DNA from: Spirochaetota bacterium
GTDB taxonomy: Bacteria; Spirochaetota; Spirochaetia; Treponematales; Rectinemataceae
Direction of reading: 5' to 3'
NCBI GenBank assembly: GCA_026398595.1
Contig: JAPLSO010000015.1
Coordinates: forward strand, 10,584 to 74,583
Length of the DNA stretch: 64,000 bases
The first letter of the stretch is position 1, and each line of letters opens with the position of its first letter. Under the pieces are notes generated by a model. It was given only the letters and a program-made list of their open reading frames with translations. It searched no databases and had not been told where the DNA came from. This document shows positions 34,518 to 43,184 of the stretch, one piece after another. The position numbers were made by a program, and so were the translations under genes.

Positions 34518-35618
34518 CTATAGGTCGGCGGCCAAGTGCCGTAAAGAGTCCCTGAAGGCGGTGAGGGAGCCTGTGAGGCTTGAGAGGCCAGGGGCCAAAA
34601 GGACACCGTCCGTGAGGGCGAGAAGGTCGGCGATGGCCCAGAAACGTACGAGCGTGGGGTCGAGACCCTTAGGCGCCAGGGCGGAAGGCAGGACGGCGGC
34701 GAAGACTGCCCAGCTTCCCGCCGGAGGAAAGCCCGCGCCTTGGAAGAGACGGCCGGGATCGAAGGAGGCCTGAGGGTCGGCGGCGAGACCGCCCTTTCCA
34801 TCGGCCAGGAAAAGGGGGCGCAGGGCGAGGGGCGTGTATGAAGAGTCTGTCCGGGCGATGTCAATTCCGAACCTCGCAAGGCCCGCTGCCATGCTCTCCT
34901 GCATTTCCTGGAGGGAAGAAGCCTTTCCGCCCAAGGGATCGTCCCATAGATCCAGAGCCTCGCGCCCCGGTCGCGCCGCGAATACCTTTCCAGCCTCGTC
35001 GAAGAGAACGATGCGCCATTCGATGGAAGGCCCGCCCCGGACGGCGCGGACCGATCCAAGCCGAGCTTTTCTCCTCTCCCCGGCGAAGCGCCAGACGAAG
35101 ACGGCGCCAAGCAGGATGTAGAGCAGGCCGCCCGAGACAAATCCCCAGACCGCGGCGCTGGCCGCGAGAGCTGCCCAGGTCGTCGCGAGGGCGTGGATGA
35201 GCAGGACTCCCATAATGATTGCCAGGTTCTTCCGGAGGCTCCTCATCGCCTCGTCGCCGAACTCGATGCCTCGGATCTGCCGTCCGAAGTATTCCTTGAG
35301 GAGGATGTCCGGCAAAAACAAAAGGACAGCCATGCCCAGGGCAGTCAACGCCTCGGTCACCGCAGGCTTGAGCCTGAAGAAGATGCTGTTCCCGCTGATA
35401 AGGGAGAGGGCTCCCATGGCCGCCAAGAGGACCGTCTCGGCCAGGGCGAAGAGGTCGGCCTTTCTATCCTTAACGAGTCGAAAGAGAAATTCGGCGACTC
35501 CGAGGCTTATGCCCACGAAAAGGCCCACACGCTCGCCGAACATGAGTTCGGCTCCCAGGTAGGCGAAGAGAGGGAGAAAGCCTGGCGCCAGGGTTTTAAG
35601 CAGATCGAGAGGGTTCAC
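34518..35618 (-). CDS. Membrane protein with IspZ/YciB-like N-terminus and soluble C-terminal domain
   Basis: A 366-residue protein beginning with GTG. The first 180 residues hold about five hydrophobic segments; FFRLKPAVTEALTALGMAVLLF splits like the segment around the KWKP motif of septation protein A (YciB/IspZ). Residues about 195-280 form a soluble alpha/beta stretch (EWRIVLFDEAGKVFAARP, DDPLGGKASSLQEMQESMAA) that recalls a Nudix domain whose catalytic Glu residues are missing. The rest is not recognised. The weak ribosome site overlaps AGGGCGGA. It starts a minus-strand group with the P-loop/Gls24 gene. Confidence 0.55.
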   Translation of the reverse strand: MNPLDLLKTLAPGFLPLFAYLGAELMFGERVGLFVGISLGVAEFLFRLVKDRKADLFALAETVLLAAMGALSLISGNSIFFRLKPAVTEALTALGMAVLLFLPDILLKEYFGRQIRGIEFGDEAMRSLRKNLAIIMGVLLIHALATTWAALAASAAVWGFVSGGLLYILLGAVFVWRFAGERRKARLGSVRAVRGGPSIEWRIVLFDEAGKVFAARPGREALDLWDDPLGGKASSLQEMQESMAAGLARFGIDIARTDSSYTPLALRPLFLADGKGGLAADPQASFDPGRLFQGAGFPPAGSWAVFAAVLPSALAPKGLDPTLVRFWAIADLLALTDGVLLAPGLSSLTGSLTAFRDSLRHLAADL

Positions 35619-35677
35619 TCCGCCCTAGCATATCGATTCCGGCAAGAAGCGGAAAGCCTGCCGCGGAATTTTTCACG

Positions 35678-35706
35678 ATGACAGGCTCCTCGCGTCCGCG
35701 TATACT
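35678..35706 (+). promoter_or_regulatory. Promoter of the phosphohexomutase gene
   Basis: ATGACA (35678-35683), 17 bases, TATACT (35701-35706), 32 bases before the ATG at 35739, which has AAGGAG as ribosome site. Confidence 0.65.
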
Positions 35707-35738
35707 GTAGCTGGTAACCCGCCATCAAGGAGAGGACG

Positions 35739-37718
35739 ATGTCACTGATCTACAACCCCCAGACTGGACTCGATATCGGGGACCCGGACAGAGTACCCCT
35801 CTTGCCGAAGAATCTGCCCCAAGCCTCGGCGGTGAGGGAATCAGCCGCGTCCTTCATCCTCTCCGCCTCAGGCTGGAGGAAGGTTTTCGCCTTCCCTTCC
35901 CGTGGCGATCCGCGGGCGCCCTGGAGTTCGTCCTCCGACTCCGAGGATTCGCTTACGACCAGCATCTCCGATGCCGACAAGGTCCTCTCTGCCCTCATGG
36001 CCAGGACTTTCGGCGCCTTCGTCCTTGAAAAAGCCGGGAAGCCCGGGCGGAAACCGGCTGTCCTCCTGGGAATGGACTCGAGACCCACGGGTCCGGCCAT
36101 CGCCGACATCTTTGCCCGCTGCCTCCTGGGTATGGGCCTGGAAGTCCGATACTGCTTCATCATTTCAGCGCCGGAGATCATGACTTACGCCGGTGTCTGC
36201 GGCCACCTTCCCGAGGGCGAGTTCGGGAAGGTGGCGGGCTTCGCCTACATCTCCGCGAGTCACAACCCTCCCGGACACAATGGAGTGAAGTTGGGTCTGG
36301 GCACGGGAGGAGTGCTGAACGCCCAGGAGATAGGACCCCTCATCGCTTCCTTCAAGGCCTCGGTCGCCTCGACCGATCCCTCCTTGGAAGCCTTAGCCCT
36401 CGTATCGGCCGTCTCCAGGGAGGCGATCGCTTCATGTTTCAGGGACTGTTCGATCTGGAAACGCCGCGCCCTCTCGGCCTACACCCTCTTCACGCATCGC
36501 GTTGTGACGGACGAGGAAGAGCTCGAGGATCAGGCCCGAAGCCTCGACGAGCTGGCCGAAGCCTGCGCAGCACGCCCCCTGGGTGTCGTCGCCGAACTCA
36601 ATGGTTCGGCCCGAAGCCTCTCCATAGACAGGGATTTCTTCGAAGCCCTCGGCCTGAGGACGAAATTTTTCAACGATGAACCGCGGCGCTTTGCGCGACG
36701 GATCGTCCCCGAGGGGGAGTCCCTCTTTCTCTGCATGAGACTCCTGGACGAAGCCCATGCCGCCGATTCCTGCTTCCAGATCGGCTACGCCCCCGACTGC
36801 GACGGGGACAGGGGAAATCTGGTGATATGGGATGAAGGAAAGTTTGGATCGAGGGCGCTGGAAGCCCAGGAGGTTTTCGCCCTCTCATGCCTGGCCGTAC
36901 TCTCATGCCTGGAGCGATCGGGAAAGGGCTCAAGGATAGCCATCGTCGTCAACGACGCGACGAGCATACGCATCGAGTGGATAGCCGACAAATTCGGTGC
37001 CAAGGTCTTCCGGGCCGAAACCGGGGAAGCCAACGTCGTCGCTCTCGCCGAATCCTTGAGAAGCGAAGGCTGGACAGTCCGGATTCTCGGCGAGGGATCG
37101 AATGGGGGCACGATAGTCTATCCGGCCAAGGTGCGGGATCCGCTCGCCACGATGACCGCGATGCTGCAGCTTCTGCGGCTGCCCGATTCCGAAAAGGCGC
37201 CCAGCCCTTACAGGATATGGCTTTCCGCCTGCGGTCGAGAATCCGAGTATCGAAAGGACTACAACCTGGGCGACGTTATCGCCACCCTCCCCCAGTGGGC
37301 GACCACCTCGGTCTTCGAGCCAAGGGCCGCCCTCAAGGTTTCGAGCCAGGATAAATCGGCCCTCAAGGCTTCCTACGCCGAGATCTTCGCCTTGGCCTGG
37401 GAAACACGAAAAGCCGAACTCGGCAGACGCTACGGTATCGTATCGTGGAAGGCCTTCGCTACTCTCGGCACGAGAGAAGTGGAGGTGGGCGCCGATTTCG
37501 CGGCCTCGGGAGCTGGAGGCTTGCGGATCGTCTTCCTTTCAGAGGACCGGGAAGCCCTCGCCCACCTCTGGATGCGGGGTTCTGGCACCGAACCTGTGTT
37601 CAGGATCCAAGCCGACGTCGCCGATGGAACCTCTGAAGATGAAGAATATTTCCTTTCCTGGCACTTAGCCATGGTGAAGGAGGCCGACGCCGCGGTCATG
37701 GCGGCGAAACAAGGCTGA
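35739..37718 (+). CDS. Alpha-D-phosphohexomutase (phosphoglucomutase/phosphomannomutase family)
   Basis: A 659-residue phosphosugar mutase, longer than the usual 450-580. The phosphoserine loop ISASHNPPGHNGVK is at 171-184 (Ser174). The metal loop PDCDGDRGN is near residue 350, the sugar-binding loop appears as GEGSNGG near 452, and the phosphate-binding loop RGSGTEP is near 618. The extra length is an insert near residues 205-290 and another near 470-590. It should interconvert hexose 1- and 6-phosphates (glucose or mannose). The family includes Glu and Man specific members that sequence alone does not resolve here. It has its own promoter and stands 96 bases before bpuR. Confidence 0.9.
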   Translation: MSLIYNPQTGLDIGDPDRVPLLPKNLPQASAVRESAASFILSASGWRKVFAFPSRGDPRAPWSSSSDSEDSLTTSISDADKVLSALMARTFGAFVLEKAGKPGRKPAVLLGMDSRPTGPAIADIFARCLLGMGLEVRYCFIISAPEIMTYAGVCGHLPEGEFGKVAGFAYISASHNPPGHNGVKLGLGTGGVLNAQEIGPLIASFKASVASTDPSLEALALVSAVSREAIASCFRDCSIWKRRALSAYTLFTHRVVTDEEELEDQARSLDELAEACAARPLGVVAELNGSARSLSIDRDFFEALGLRTKFFNDEPRRFARRIVPEGESLFLCMRLLDEAHAADSCFQIGYAPDCDGDRGNLVIWDEGKFGSRALEAQEVFALSCLAVLSCLERSGKGSRIAIVVNDATSIRIEWIADKFGAKVFRAETGEANVVALAESLRSEGWTVRILGEGSNGGTIVYPAKVRDPLATMTAMLQLLRLPDSEKAPSPYRIWLSACGRESEYRKDYNLGDVIATLPQWATTSVFEPRAALKVSSQDKSALKASYAEIFALAWETRKAELGRRYGIVSWKAFATLGTREVEVGADFAASGAGGLRIVFLSEDREALAHLWMRGSGTEPVFRIQADVADGTSEDEEYFLSWHLAMVKEADAAVMAAKQG

Positions 37719-37762
37719 AGCCGGCTCCCGGGAATGGACCGGCCAGCTTCAGGGCGCCAGAC

Positions 37763-37791
37763 TTGTGCAACCCGGCTCCCTCGTGTACGAT
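37763..37791 (+). promoter_or_regulatory. bpuR promoter
   Basis: TTGTGC (37763-37768), 17 bases, TACGAT (37786-37791), about 23 bases before the ATG, which follows AAGGAG by five bases. Confidence 0.65.
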
Positions 37792-37814
37792 GACCGAGGC
37801 TGTAAGGAGCGTGC

Positions 37815-38402
37815 ATGGGTATCCGCGGAGAACTTTTTTCGACGAGATTTGCCTGCGAGGGCAGAACATATTTCTTCAACGTGAAACAGAACCGGAATGG
37901 CGACGTCTTCCTCAGCATCGTCGAAAGCAAGCCAAGCGAAGGCGAGAGCTTCGATCGCCGCTCCGTCGTCGTCTTCGGGGAATCCATGGAAGGCTTCCTC
38001 AAGTCCTTCCAGTCAGCCCTCAAGTACATGGACAAGACAGGGAATAAAGTCGACCCCGATCCCACCGCTTCCAACAGATACGATGAGAACGAGAGACCTG
38101 CCCGATCCGAGGCTCCCAGGCGGAGAACCGAAGGCCAGAGATCCGAGCGGAGCTCATCCTTCCGCGAAGGGCCAAGGCCGGAAGGCCGACCCACCCGAAA
38201 ATACACACTCAAGCCTCGCGAGGGAACCTCGCGCGAGGGATCTTCACGGGATAGCTCGCCAAGGATCGGCGCGCCTAGGGAAAGTTCGCTTAAGGCGGGT
38301 GCGCCAAGGTATCCGGCTCCCCCTGCCGAGGCGCGCAGGCAGGATAAGCCCGTGAAGCGCATCGTCGTACGCAGGGTCAAGGGCAAAGACAGCGAAGCCT
38401 GA
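37815..38402 (+). CDS. bpuR: BpuR-like PUR-domain DNA/RNA-binding protein with long basic tail
   Basis: A 195-residue protein. The first 75 residues are a PUR-domain (DUF3276) resembling Borrelia BpuR: GIRGELFSTRFACEGRTYFF, NGDVFLSIVESKPS, and VVFGESMEGFLKSFQSALKYM. In Borrelia this protein binds RNA and DNA and regulates gene expression, including its own. Unlike that short protein, this one carries about 110 more residues rich in Arg, Ser, Pro and Gly (repeated PREG/SREG/SPRIGAPRES type phrases) ending KRIVVRRVKGKDSEA. The tail is likely disordered and could add nucleic-acid binding. It has its own promoter and a terminator that overlaps the convergent rnhB. Confidence 0.88.
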   Translation: MGIRGELFSTRFACEGRTYFFNVKQNRNGDVFLSIVESKPSEGESFDRRSVVVFGESMEGFLKSFQSALKYMDKTGNKVDPDPTASNRYDENERPARSEAPRRRTEGQRSERSSSFREGPRPEGRPTRKYTLKPREGTSREGSSRDSSPRIGAPRESSLKAGAPRYPAPPAEARRQDKPVKRIVVRRVKGKDSEA

Positions 38403-38414
38403 TTTTTTTAAAGA

Positions 38415-39014
38415 TTACGAGATTTTAAAACCGGGTCTCGCCCAAAGCGAGGGCCCGATTTTTTTTATAACCTCTCGATGCGCGGCGGTAGGATAACCCC
38501 GATGGGCGGCGAAACCGTATTCAGGCTCGATCCTGTCTAGCCTGTCCATGAGCCTGTCCCGTGCCACTTTGGCCAGAATGGATGCCGCCATGATGGCGGG
38601 CACGAGAGAATCGCCCTTGATCACGGCCATGGTCTTGGCGGGGATATCGGGAAGTGTATTGCCGTCGACAAGGACAAGCTTTGGGTTGACCGAGAGTGCG
38701 AGAAAGGAACGCCGCATCGCGAGGAGGCTCGCTCTCAGGATGTTGATCTCTCCGATTTCCTCGTAAGTAGCCCAGGCGATGGCCCAGTCGAGAGCACCCG
38801 TAACGATGATATCGTATGCCTTTACCCTCTTTGCCGGACTTAAGGCCTTGGAGTCGTCGAGGATCGCGATCGGGAAATCCCGAGGCAGAATGACCGAGAC
38901 GGCGCAGACGGGGCCGGCGAGCGGGCCGCGCCCAGCCTCATCGATGCCGCAGACGGATTCACCCTGAAAATCCAGGCCTTTCAAGTCCGCGGCGCGCAGC
39001 ACGAGTCCCTTCAT
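38415..39014 (-). CDS. rnhB: Ribonuclease HII
   Basis: A 199-residue RNase HII that removes ribonucleotides from DNA. VCGIDEAGRGPLAGPV at 21-36 carries the first catalytic pair (Asp25, Glu26); DDSKALSPAKR near 53-63 and VDGNTLPDIPAK near 115-126 supply the remaining acidic residues and the family signature. AASILAKVARDRLM near 143-156 and YGFAAHRGYPTAAH near 166-179 complete it. It is the last gene of a HK-trxB-nagZ-rnhB group, seven bases after nagZ. Its last codons contain the bpuR terminator stem on the opposite strand. Confidence 0.95.
   Translation of the reverse strand: MKGLVLRAADLKGLDFQGESVCGIDEAGRGPLAGPVCAVSVILPRDFPIAILDDSKALSPAKRVKAYDIIVTGALDWAIAWATYEEIGEINILRASLLAMRRSFLALSVNPKLVLVDGNTLPDIPAKTMAVIKGDSLVPAIMAASILAKVARDRLMDRLDRIEPEYGFAAHRGYPTAAHREVIKKIGPSLWARPGFKIS
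38432..38467 (+). terminator. bpuR terminator inside the rnhB 3' end
   Basis: CGGG and CTCGC (38432-38441) pair with GCGAG and CCCG (38447-38457) with one G-T pair and a bulged G; ATTTTTTTTA follows. It stops plus-strand transcription while the same bases encode the last residues of RNase HII on the minus strand. Confidence 0.75.
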
Positions 39015-39021
39015 GGAGTTC

Positions 39022-41628
39022 CTACCTCATAACCGAGAGGGGAACACGTCCTTTAGCCTTCAGTTTCCCCGTGAGCACGGCGAAACCGGCCTTCAGGCAG
39101 ATGGGCGCGTAGTGGTAGACGGCAACGACAGCGCTGGCCCAAGCGGCGCTCTTGACCCAGATGGGCGAGAGAACGGAGACGATGGCTACTGGCTTGCCTT
39201 CGGATCGCGCGGTCTCGGCGAATTCCATGCCAGTCCTGTTCCCCACGCAGATGATGACAGCGTCATAGCTTCGGACGATCCTGGCGAACTCCAGGAGTTC
39301 TTCCATCGAAGCGTCTGCGCCGCTAAAGCCTCCTGAGAAAAGGAAGCCCTCCGAATTTGGGTAGGCGGCCTTGCCGATCGAGACGAATGACGGAATGGGT
39401 CCTGCGATGAGAAACCTGCCTGTTGGGTGGAAGGGGATCGTCCTGGACGGGCCAACGAGGGAGCAAGCCCGTTTCGCGAGATCGGCGAAAAAGATCTGGG
39501 CTTTCGAATCGGGCAGGGACACAGTCAAGGCGGCAGGATCGGGGACAAGGCCCTTCCTTCCCCAGGGCCCAAGGCGAACGAGCTTGGTCGCAAGCACCCG
39601 CTCGGCTCCCTTTCTGACCCGGGCGGAAAAGACCTTGTCCTTTCTGAACCGGGCGAGAAGGCCTGTCCAGAGCGAACCAGAGTACTCAGGCTCGGCCGAA
39701 AGAAGGACCATGTCGTTGCCCGCCATGAGGGCGGAGACACAGGTCTCGAGGATGCCGCCGGCCGAATCCGCCCCCGTCATGTAGAGATCGTCCGTGATGA
39801 CGAGACCATCGTAGCCCAGGTTTTGTCTCAGCCTGCCCTCGATCAGCTTGGAAGAAAGGGAGGCAGGAGTCCTGTCTTGCGTCAGCCGGGGAAAGGCGAT
39901 GTGACCGCTCATCATGGCGGGGACGCCCGCCTTAGCGAGCCTGGCGAAGGGTAGGAGTTCCCGCCGCGCGAAAGTAGCCGGGTCGACCTGGACGACAGGG
40001 AGAGCACCATGGGAATCCAGGATCGTCGCCCCATGGCCGGGATAATGCTTGGCCGTAGGCACAACGCCTGAGGCCATCGAGCCTTGGGCAAAGGCGAGGC
40101 CGAGTTCAGCGGTTAGCCTTGGATCGTCGGAGAAGGCCCTGGGGCCTATAATCGAGCTTTCGGGCTCCGTGGCCAAGTCGACGTCGGGGGCGAAATTCAT
40201 GTTGATGCCGAGCAGCTTGAGTTCCTTGCCCAGGTAGTATCCGGCTCTCCAAGCGTCGGCCCGGGATCGGGTAGCACCAATAGCCATGTTCCCCGGCGAT
40301 TCGGAGGTCGCACCCTTGACGTGGCGTATCCAGCCTCCCTCCTGATCGGTCGCGACGAGGAGGGGGATGGAAGATCCATTCGTCAAGGCCGTGGACTGGA
40401 GTTTCGCGACCGCCTCGACAAGGATCTCCGTGTCTTCGGCGTTCCATCCGAAGATCTTAACGCCCCCCAAACCCAGCTTTGCGATCCACCTGAGGATCGA
40501 GGCCGAGGGTGCTGTGCCGCTGTATCCCACCATGAAGATTTGGGAGAGTATCTCCTCGTCCGGCATCGAGTCGAGGGCCTTCGATGCCTCTTTCCTGGCC
40601 CAGGATTCCCGCAGGGCTAGGGGAGCGAAGGTCCAGAAGCTTCGGCTCTGCAAGCTTCGGCTTTGCAAGCCGCGGCTTGGAAAGCCGCCCCGCCAGAAAT
40701 CGAAGCCTGCAGCCGCGCCAGCCGCCTGGGCAGGCGCTGGCAGGAGGATGACGAGGCTGACGAGGATGATACTCTTGCGGATCGTTTTCCACCCATCGTG
40801 GAGGACCCCCGCCGCGAAGAGGCCGGGAATGGAAGTGGCCATTCGCTCGTCCGTCGCGATATATCCGTTCTCATCGAGGACGGAAGGAGGCACGATACCC
40901 GTAACGGGGTCGGAGCCTATGAAGACGAAGACCGCGTCGAAGGCTTTATCCTCGATTTGGCCCGTCTTCAGGTTCCTGAGCCTCACCGACTGGACCTTGC
41001 TCGTCCCCATGATCTCCTCGGCGACCGTATCGAAGATCACCGATATGGAAGGAGAGGAGAGGACCCTTTCGGCGAGGGCCTTTTGGGCCCTTAACCTGTC
41101 CTTGCGATGTACCATCGTCACCTTGTCGGAGAGATTGGAGAGGTACATGGCCTCGTCGCAGGCCGAGTCCCCTCCCCCCACCACGAGGATCCGCCTTCCC
41201 TTGAAGAAGGGGCCGTCGCAAGTCGCGCAGTAGGATACGCCTTTCCCCACGAAGTGGTCCTCGCCGGGGATACTCAGCTTCCTGTGCTTGGCGCCCGTGG
41301 CGACAATGATGGCCTCGGCAAAAAGCTGACCCTCGGTCGTGGCGATCGTAAAGCCTTCGGCCGTCTTCTCCACCGACTCGACCGAGGTCGAAAGGAACTT
41401 TGCGCCAAAGCGCTCGGCCTGCTTGACCATGGTGTCGGCCAGGGAATACCCCGAGATGGGATCGAGAAAGCCGGGGTAATTCTCCAGCTTGTCGATGACG
41501 AGAGCTAGGCCGCCGGGCGCTAGCTCCTCGAGGACCAGTGTCTTCAGGTTCGCTCGAGCCCCATACTGAGCCGCGGCGAGTCCCGCGGGCCCCGCCCCCA
41601 CGATCACCAGATCGTATTTCGATTCCAT
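39022..41628 (-). CDS. Fused frame: truncated thioredoxin reductase (TrxB) joined to GH3 beta-N-acetylhexosaminidase (NagZ)
   Basis: The start at 41628 gives a normal TrxB N-terminus (FAD motif GAGPAGLAAAQYGA, redox Cys134/Cys137 in YCATCDGPF, NADPH motif VVGGGDSACDEA). TrxB stops being recognisable after SIPGLFAAG (residue 274): the essential GD motif and the last 35-45 residues are missing. The frame continues into what looks like the signal peptide of a separate exported protein (KSIILVSLVILLPAPAQA). A full GH3 domain follows: ATDQEGGWIRHVKG, AKHYPGHGATILDSHG and DGLVITDDLYMTG with the nucleophile Asp. No start codon for nagZ is visible in frame. A deletion at about 40790-40812 probably joined the two genes; a true fusion would place TrxB's body and a signal sequence in one chain, which is unlikely to work. 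Confidence 0.85.
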   Translation of the reverse strand: MESKYDLVIVGAGPAGLAAAQYGARANLKTLVLEELAPGGLALVIDKLENYPGFLDPISGYSLADTMVKQAERFGAKFLSTSVESVEKTAEGFTIATTEGQLFAEAIIVATGAKHRKLSIPGEDHFVGKGVSYCATCDGPFFKGRRILVVGGGDSACDEAMYLSNLSDKVTMVHRKDRLRAQKALAERVLSSPSISVIFDTVAEEIMGTSKVQSVRLRNLKTGQIEDKAFDAVFVFIGSDPVTGIVPPSVLDENGYIATDERMATSIPGLFAAGVLHDGWKTIRKSIILVSLVILLPAPAQAAGAAAGFDFWRGGFPSRGLQSRSLQSRSFWTFAPLALRESWARKEASKALDSMPDEEILSQIFMVGYSGTAPSASILRWIAKLGLGGVKIFGWNAEDTEILVEAVAKLQSTALTNGSSIPLLVATDQEGGWIRHVKGATSESPGNMAIGATRSRADAWRAGYYLGKELKLLGINMNFAPDVDLATEPESSIIGPRAFSDDPRLTAELGLAFAQGSMASGVVPTAKHYPGHGATILDSHGALPVVQVDPATFARRELLPFARLAKAGVPAMMSGHIAFPRLTQDRTPASLSSKLIEGRLRQNLGYDGLVITDDLYMTGADSAGGILETCVSALMAGNDMVLLSAEPEYSGSLWTGLLARFRKDKVFSARVRKGAERVLATKLVRLGPWGRKGLVPDPAALTVSLPDSKAQIFFADLAKRACSLVGPSRTIPFHPTGRFLIAGPIPSFVSIGKAAYPNSEGFLFSGGFSGADASMEELLEFARIVRSYDAVIICVGNRTGMEFAETARSEGKPVAIVSVLSPIWVKSAAWASAVVAVYHYAPICLKAGFAVLTGKLKAKGRVPLSVMR
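40638..40682. repeat. 15-bp tandem repeat in the nagZ part
   Basis: Two near-identical 15-base copies (AGCTTCGGCTCTGCA at 40638-40652, with one change at 40653-40667) and a diverged third (40668-40682). They encode SRGLQSRSLQSRSF in the linker after the signal sequence and resemble the GGCT-rich mini-repeats at 16.8 and 26.6 kb. Confidence 0.75.
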
Positions 41629-41641
41629 CCGTCGTTCTCCC

Positions 41642-43102
41642 TTATAACGCGGGGGGTGGGAGACAGACGCGCACGGTCGTCCCCCTCCCGCCAACGAGGC
41701 TCAGAGTTCCCCCGAGCTGAGCGGCAAGACCTTCCGCTATCTCGAAATCCGGCTCGGCCTTGTAGCGTTCCAAACAATCGGAGCCGTCCTCTATGAGAAC
41801 AAGCTCGGTGCCTGCGGGTCCGGCCGTAAAACCAATCTCGATCAGCCCGCCCGTGCCTGAAGGTAATGCCTGCCCAAAAGCTATGGCGGCGAAGCCGCTC
41901 GCGATGAGCGCGAGATAGGAGAGACTGTCGGCATCCAGGCGCAACGCCCTGTCGCCCTTGACCTTGAAGGAGACAGGCGAACCCACCTTGCCATAGGTCT
42001 CGCTTAAGAGGCCGGCAAGCCTTTCGAAATACTCGACAACACCGACGTCCCTGAGGTTTTCGGTCGAATAAAGCGCCTCGTGCACCATGGCTATGGAACG
42101 GATTTGGGCGGAAATGCACTCAAGGCTCGCCCGAGCCCCATCCTCAAGCCCTTGCTCCTTGAGGCGAACGAGGCTGGCTACCACCTGAAGGTTGTTCCTC
42201 ACCCGCTGATGGAGTTCACGTAAAAGGAGGGCCTTCGAAACCAGATTCTCCTCAAGGCTTCGTTGGTAGAGGATGGAGGTGGTAATATCGTGGATGACAC
42301 CGACCGTCACTGGACCGTCACAATCGAAGAGTTCCAAAAGAGCGGAGTCGGTGATAGGTACGCCGTACGCGTTGACCGAGCCATACATAGGCCCGCATCC
42401 ATCGCCACGCATCAGTCTCACCTGGAGATTGCGCGTCATCCTTTCCCCCGAGCGCCGTTCGTCGAAGAGCTTGGGGGGATCGGCGGGAAGGCTCCCCCCC
42501 AGGCGTATCCTGGTCACGACAGTCTCCCGCGAGACGAGGTCTCTTTCCTCGGGGTGGATGATCTCGGCGAAATGGCGTCCGATCAGGTCCTTAGGCGAAT
42601 AGCCGAGGTTTTCGACCGAAGAGTTGAGGAAGACGAAACGTCCATCTCCATCGAGGACATAGATGATATCGGGAAGAGCCGCTATGAGGTTCCTGAAACT
42701 CCAGGTGGGGCCGGCGCCTCCGGTCTTCCCCGGTTGCCCTGCCTTCGCCAAGGCAAGGTCGCGGAGGGCGGCGCCGATTTCCCACGGCTCAAAGCGAGCC
42801 GAATTCGGCAGGATGCGCAGAGAGGGCGAAAATCTGGAAAGGATGAGGTCACCGTCAGTATTGTCCGGTCCGCAGATGGCGACGAAGCCTGCCGGACAGC
42901 CCCGGGATTCCGCCTCCGGATTTTTAGGCAGACAATCGAGTTCCACGACCCAGAACAGCTCAGGGAGGATTAATGAGGGATCGAAGCCCTTTGCCTCGAA
43001 AATCCAGCTTTCACAGAGGGATGAAAATCCTGACAAGGCCTTCGCGATGCGATCGGAAAGGTTCGGGTCGCCAAGGGAGATGTAGGCTTTATTCCTCTTC
43101 AT
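41642..43102 (-). CDS. PAS-containing histidine-kinase-like protein with eroded ATPase domain
   Basis: A 486-residue soluble sensor. Residues 1-120 are not recognised. A PAS domain covers about 135-275 (ALPDIIYVLDGDGRFVFLNSS). The dimerisation/phosphoacceptor region resembles HisKA_2: LLLRELHQRVRNNLQVVAS with His298. The following ATPase domain is degenerate: where the N box should read like ELxxNAxKHA it reads LIASGFAAIAFGQ, and the G1 motif is reduced to IEDGSD. The last strands (GGRGTTVRVCLPP) are normal. It may have lost kinase activity and act as a phosphatase, scaffold or receiver of signals. It precedes trxB by 13 bases; no response regulator is nearby. Confidence 0.75.
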   Translation of the reverse strand: MKRNKAYISLGDPNLSDRIAKALSGFSSLCESWIFEAKGFDPSLILPELFWVVELDCLPKNPEAESRGCPAGFVAICGPDNTDGDLILSRFSPSLRILPNSARFEPWEIGAALRDLALAKAGQPGKTGGAGPTWSFRNLIAALPDIIYVLDGDGRFVFLNSSVENLGYSPKDLIGRHFAEIIHPEERDLVSRETVVTRIRLGGSLPADPPKLFDERRSGERMTRNLQVRLMRGDGCGPMYGSVNAYGVPITDSALLELFDCDGPVTVGVIHDITTSILYQRSLEENLVSKALLLRELHQRVRNNLQVVASLVRLKEQGLEDGARASLECISAQIRSIAMVHEALYSTENLRDVGVVEYFERLAGLLSETYGKVGSPVSFKVKGDRALRLDADSLSYLALIASGFAAIAFGQALPSGTGGLIEIGFTAGPAGTELVLIEDGSDCLERYKAEPDFEIAEGLAAQLGGTLSLVGGRGTTVRVCLPPPAL

Positions 43103-43184
43103 GAGGTCAGATATTAGATTCCGCAGCGGAACAGCGTCAAGTTCCAGGCTAGCCCAGCCAGAGTTCTTCCTATATTATTTGGAA

